Assembly (NCBI GenBank): GCA_947491025.1 | Contig: CANLIC010000038.1 | Span: 1-39,394, forward strand | DNA from: Myxococcales bacterium | GTDB lineage: Bacteria > Myxococcota_A > UBA9042 | Direction: 5' to 3' | DNA: 39,394 bases | Part shown: positions 38,083 through 39,394 of the stretch, piece by piece | Layout of the letters: the number at the start of each line of letters is the position of its first letter | How positions within the stretch are numbered: position 1 is the first letter of the stretch | Notes under the pieces: model-generated | Database searches by the model: none | Told to the model about the DNA's origin: nothing | Seen by the model: only the letters and a program-made list of their open reading frames with translations | Translations under genes and position numbers: made by a program

Positions 38083-39394
38083 TCACTGACAGGTAATCGG
38101 CGCTGTCTCAGAGCCTTGGATCCAACCCGGCAGCGCCTTGCAAATGCCCTTGCCGCTGTTGCAGGGCAGGCCAACCTCGGGGAAATGCTGGCAGCCCTTG
38201 GTCGGAGAGCAGGTGGAGAGCGTGCAAGGGTCGTCATCTTGACAGTCGGCGACAGCGAGTTGGCTGCACAGACCGGCGCTAGCGATGGAGTCGTGACCCC
38301 AGAGATCGGTCACGAGTACCAATGGGCCGGGCACAAACACCAGTCGAGAGTTGTGCGGTGTGAAGGCGTTCACCTTGTGCTGCGAGAAGTACGGGCCCAA
38401 GATGCCAGGCACGGAAAATCGCCGCCGAACCTCCCCGGACCAGCCAATGTCAACGACGAAGAACTCAGTGCCGTTCCCCTGAACCGTCCGCGTCAATGGG
38501 TCTACGATCGCTGGCCCCATGAAAACCAGATGGCCGGAAGGCGAACTTGAATGCCCTATAACCTGCGGCAACGTTAGCGGTTCCAGGGGCTTTGGCGGCG
38601 CCGGATCCGGCAAAAGTATCCACGCTAACTGCATGGGCTGTTGCGTCGCACCCGCCTCGATCAAGGTGAGGCCGCGGGAACCGGCAGGGGTCGGCAGGAT
38701 TCCCATCGCGGACCATCGCCGACCGGCGAACAACAGCTGCACACTCGTAGGCTTGCCTGGCACCATGGCCACCGCGGCCATCGTTTTGTCTGGGACTACG
38801 AATCCAGCGGGCTGGAAGGTGACGTGATTGGTCATCATGTTGTAGTGGCCCATTGACCAGGAGGCGAGTTCATAATGCGGCCACCCACCGAAATCGCTTG
38901 GCACTTCTTCTTCGTAGGCGAGCGCCACCGGCACCAAATTGCCCAGACGCTTGCCAACGAGGTAGTAACTTGCCGACTCACCGCGGGCGGAAATGGCGTC
39001 GATCGTCGATGTGGCCTGCACGACGGAAGAAGTACCGGGTTTCCAGCGAAACGCCTTGATTGGACCTTTCTTACTGCCATGGATCGCGATGACGTGTTCA
39101 TCCGGGGAGGTAGTGAGCAAACCAAGGCCCCAGAAATCGCGAAAACGCAACATATCGAAATTTTGCGGCAACATGATCATCGAGGATGTATTGCCTTCGT
39201 GTGTCAGCCACAAACTTATTTGACTCTTGCCTTTGTTCTTGCCGGGCTTATCGCTCGGCCCAAACCAGTTCTCCACTTGGAGGAGACCGCGCGCGACACC
39301 ATTGCCTGCGGGCGCCACTGCCAAGAGCATCGTTGCTTCCGTCTCACACTTCGGTCTCGGCGGATAGTGGGCTGGAGGCCTCTTGCTGCAGGGC
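38083..39394 (-). CDS. Beta-propeller-like protein with Cys-rich tail, 5' end beyond right edge
   Basis: This is a partial gene: 437 codons are open to the right edge with no stop, and the real start lies beyond. The visible part has repeated beta-strand phrases (SWSMGHYNMMTNHVTFQP, SSPSGHLVFMGPAIVD) consistent with a propeller, although no family was recognised. A C-terminal Cys-rich unit follows (CQDDDPCTLSTCSPTKGC, then GLPCNSGKGIC), similar to the short units at the end of the giant lipoprotein's Cys repeats. The DNA is less GC-rich than the rest of the window (27 of 60 bases are G or C at 39121-39180), which may indicate transfer. It converges on the mobile remnants. Likely exported; function unknown. 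Confidence 0.75.
   Translation of the reverse strand, partial: PCSKRPPAHYPPRPKCETEATMLLAVAPAGNGVARGLLQVENWFGPSDKPGKNKGKSQISLWLTHEGNTSSMIMLPQNFDMLRFRDFWGLGLLTTSPDEHVIAIHGSKKGPIKAFRWKPGTSSVVQATSTIDAISARGESASYYLVGKRLGNLVPVALAYEEEVPSDFGGWPHYELASWSMGHYNMMTNHVTFQPAGFVVPDKTMAAVAMVPGKPTSVQLLFAGRRWSAMGILPTPAGSRGLTLIEAGATQQPMQLAWILLPDPAPPKPLEPLTLPQVIGHSSSPSGHLVFMGPAIVDPLTRTVQGNGTEFFVVDIGWSGEVRRRFSVPGILGPYFSQHKVNAFTPHNSRLVFVPGPLVLVTDLWGHDSIASAGLCSQLAVADCQDDDPCTLSTCSPTKGCQHFPEVGLPCNSGKGICKALPGWIQGSETAPITCQ

Noticed and set aside
37830..38096. Small plus-strand frame of 88 residues after IS66
   Set aside because: It has no recognised family and no ribosome site, and lies next to decayed elements. Kept as unassigned intergenic DNA.
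37876..38550. Plus-strand 224-residue frame near the right end
   Set aside because: It overlaps the partial minus-strand gene, has no domain or ribosome site, and its composition looks random.
1..39394. tRNA, rRNA or riboswitch genes
   Set aside because: Intergenic gaps were read for cloverleaf ends and common RNA motifs and none were found. A covariance-model search would be needed to be certain.

Overview
The window is GC-rich DNA from a bacterium with a very large repertoire of exported proteins. It encodes about nine lipoproteins, many with long Asp/Gly/Thr-rich spacers directly after the lipidated cysteine, plus cysteine-rich (DUF4215-like) repeats, RCC1 propellers, CRTAC1/ASPIC-UnbV proteins and a soluble Ser/Thr protein kinase. 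This mix is typical of Myxococcota (former deltaproteobacteria). The assignment is inferred from protein families and composition; no rRNA or marker phylogeny is available here.

Layout. 1-585 (-) is the start of an Asp-rich lipoprotein with a 36-bp tandem repeat, cut by the left edge. 839-5811 (-) holds GTP-type PEP carboxykinase followed by a lipoprotein joining a beta-propeller to two cytochrome c haem sites. 6128-7678 (+) is a B12-binding-type radical SAM protein. 7704-9894 (-) is an overlapping pair of SurA/PpiC-type periplasmic foldases, one a lipoprotein with a His-rich tail. 10147-14715 (-) is a 1522-residue lipoprotein with six ~95-residue Cys-rich repeats and about 13 RCC1 repeats. 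Divergent from it are a Ser/Thr kinase (15006-16289) and a secreted P-domain/DUF4215/GON-like protein (16378-18585). 18603-21917 (+) is a tight run: polytopic membrane protein, DedA/VTT-like protein, MoaD and MoaE. 21969-26941 (-) encodes three exported proteins: a redoxin lipoprotein, a ferritin-like lipoprotein and a DUF4139 lipoprotein with an OmpA-like insert. 27098-31046 (+) holds two small membrane proteins separated by a palindromic element, then three overlapping genes built around an apparently exported SAM methyltransferase. 31127-35484 (+) is an overlapping tandem pair of FG-GAP/ASPIC-UnbV lipoproteins, followed by a HemW-like radical SAM protein with an unusual CX7CX2C cluster motif (35609-36979).

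The right end (about 37090-37795) is a graveyard of mobile DNA. The C-terminal tail of a group II intron maturase, its domain V and a likely domain VI run straight into the C-terminal end of an IS66 transposase, which suggests an intron that had inserted into an IS66 gene before both were truncated. Beyond it lies a beta-propeller-like protein with a Cys-rich tail, in visibly less GC-rich DNA, cut by the right edge.

Functionally the window is mostly cell-envelope biology: secreted or surface lipoproteins, the foldases that could assist them, and redox or iron proteins, with scattered housekeeping genes (pckG, moaD, moaE). No tRNA, rRNA or CRISPR array was found. The least explained parts are the 28628-31046 trio, the variant radical SAM protein beside the CRTAC pair, and the His-tailed foldase pair.
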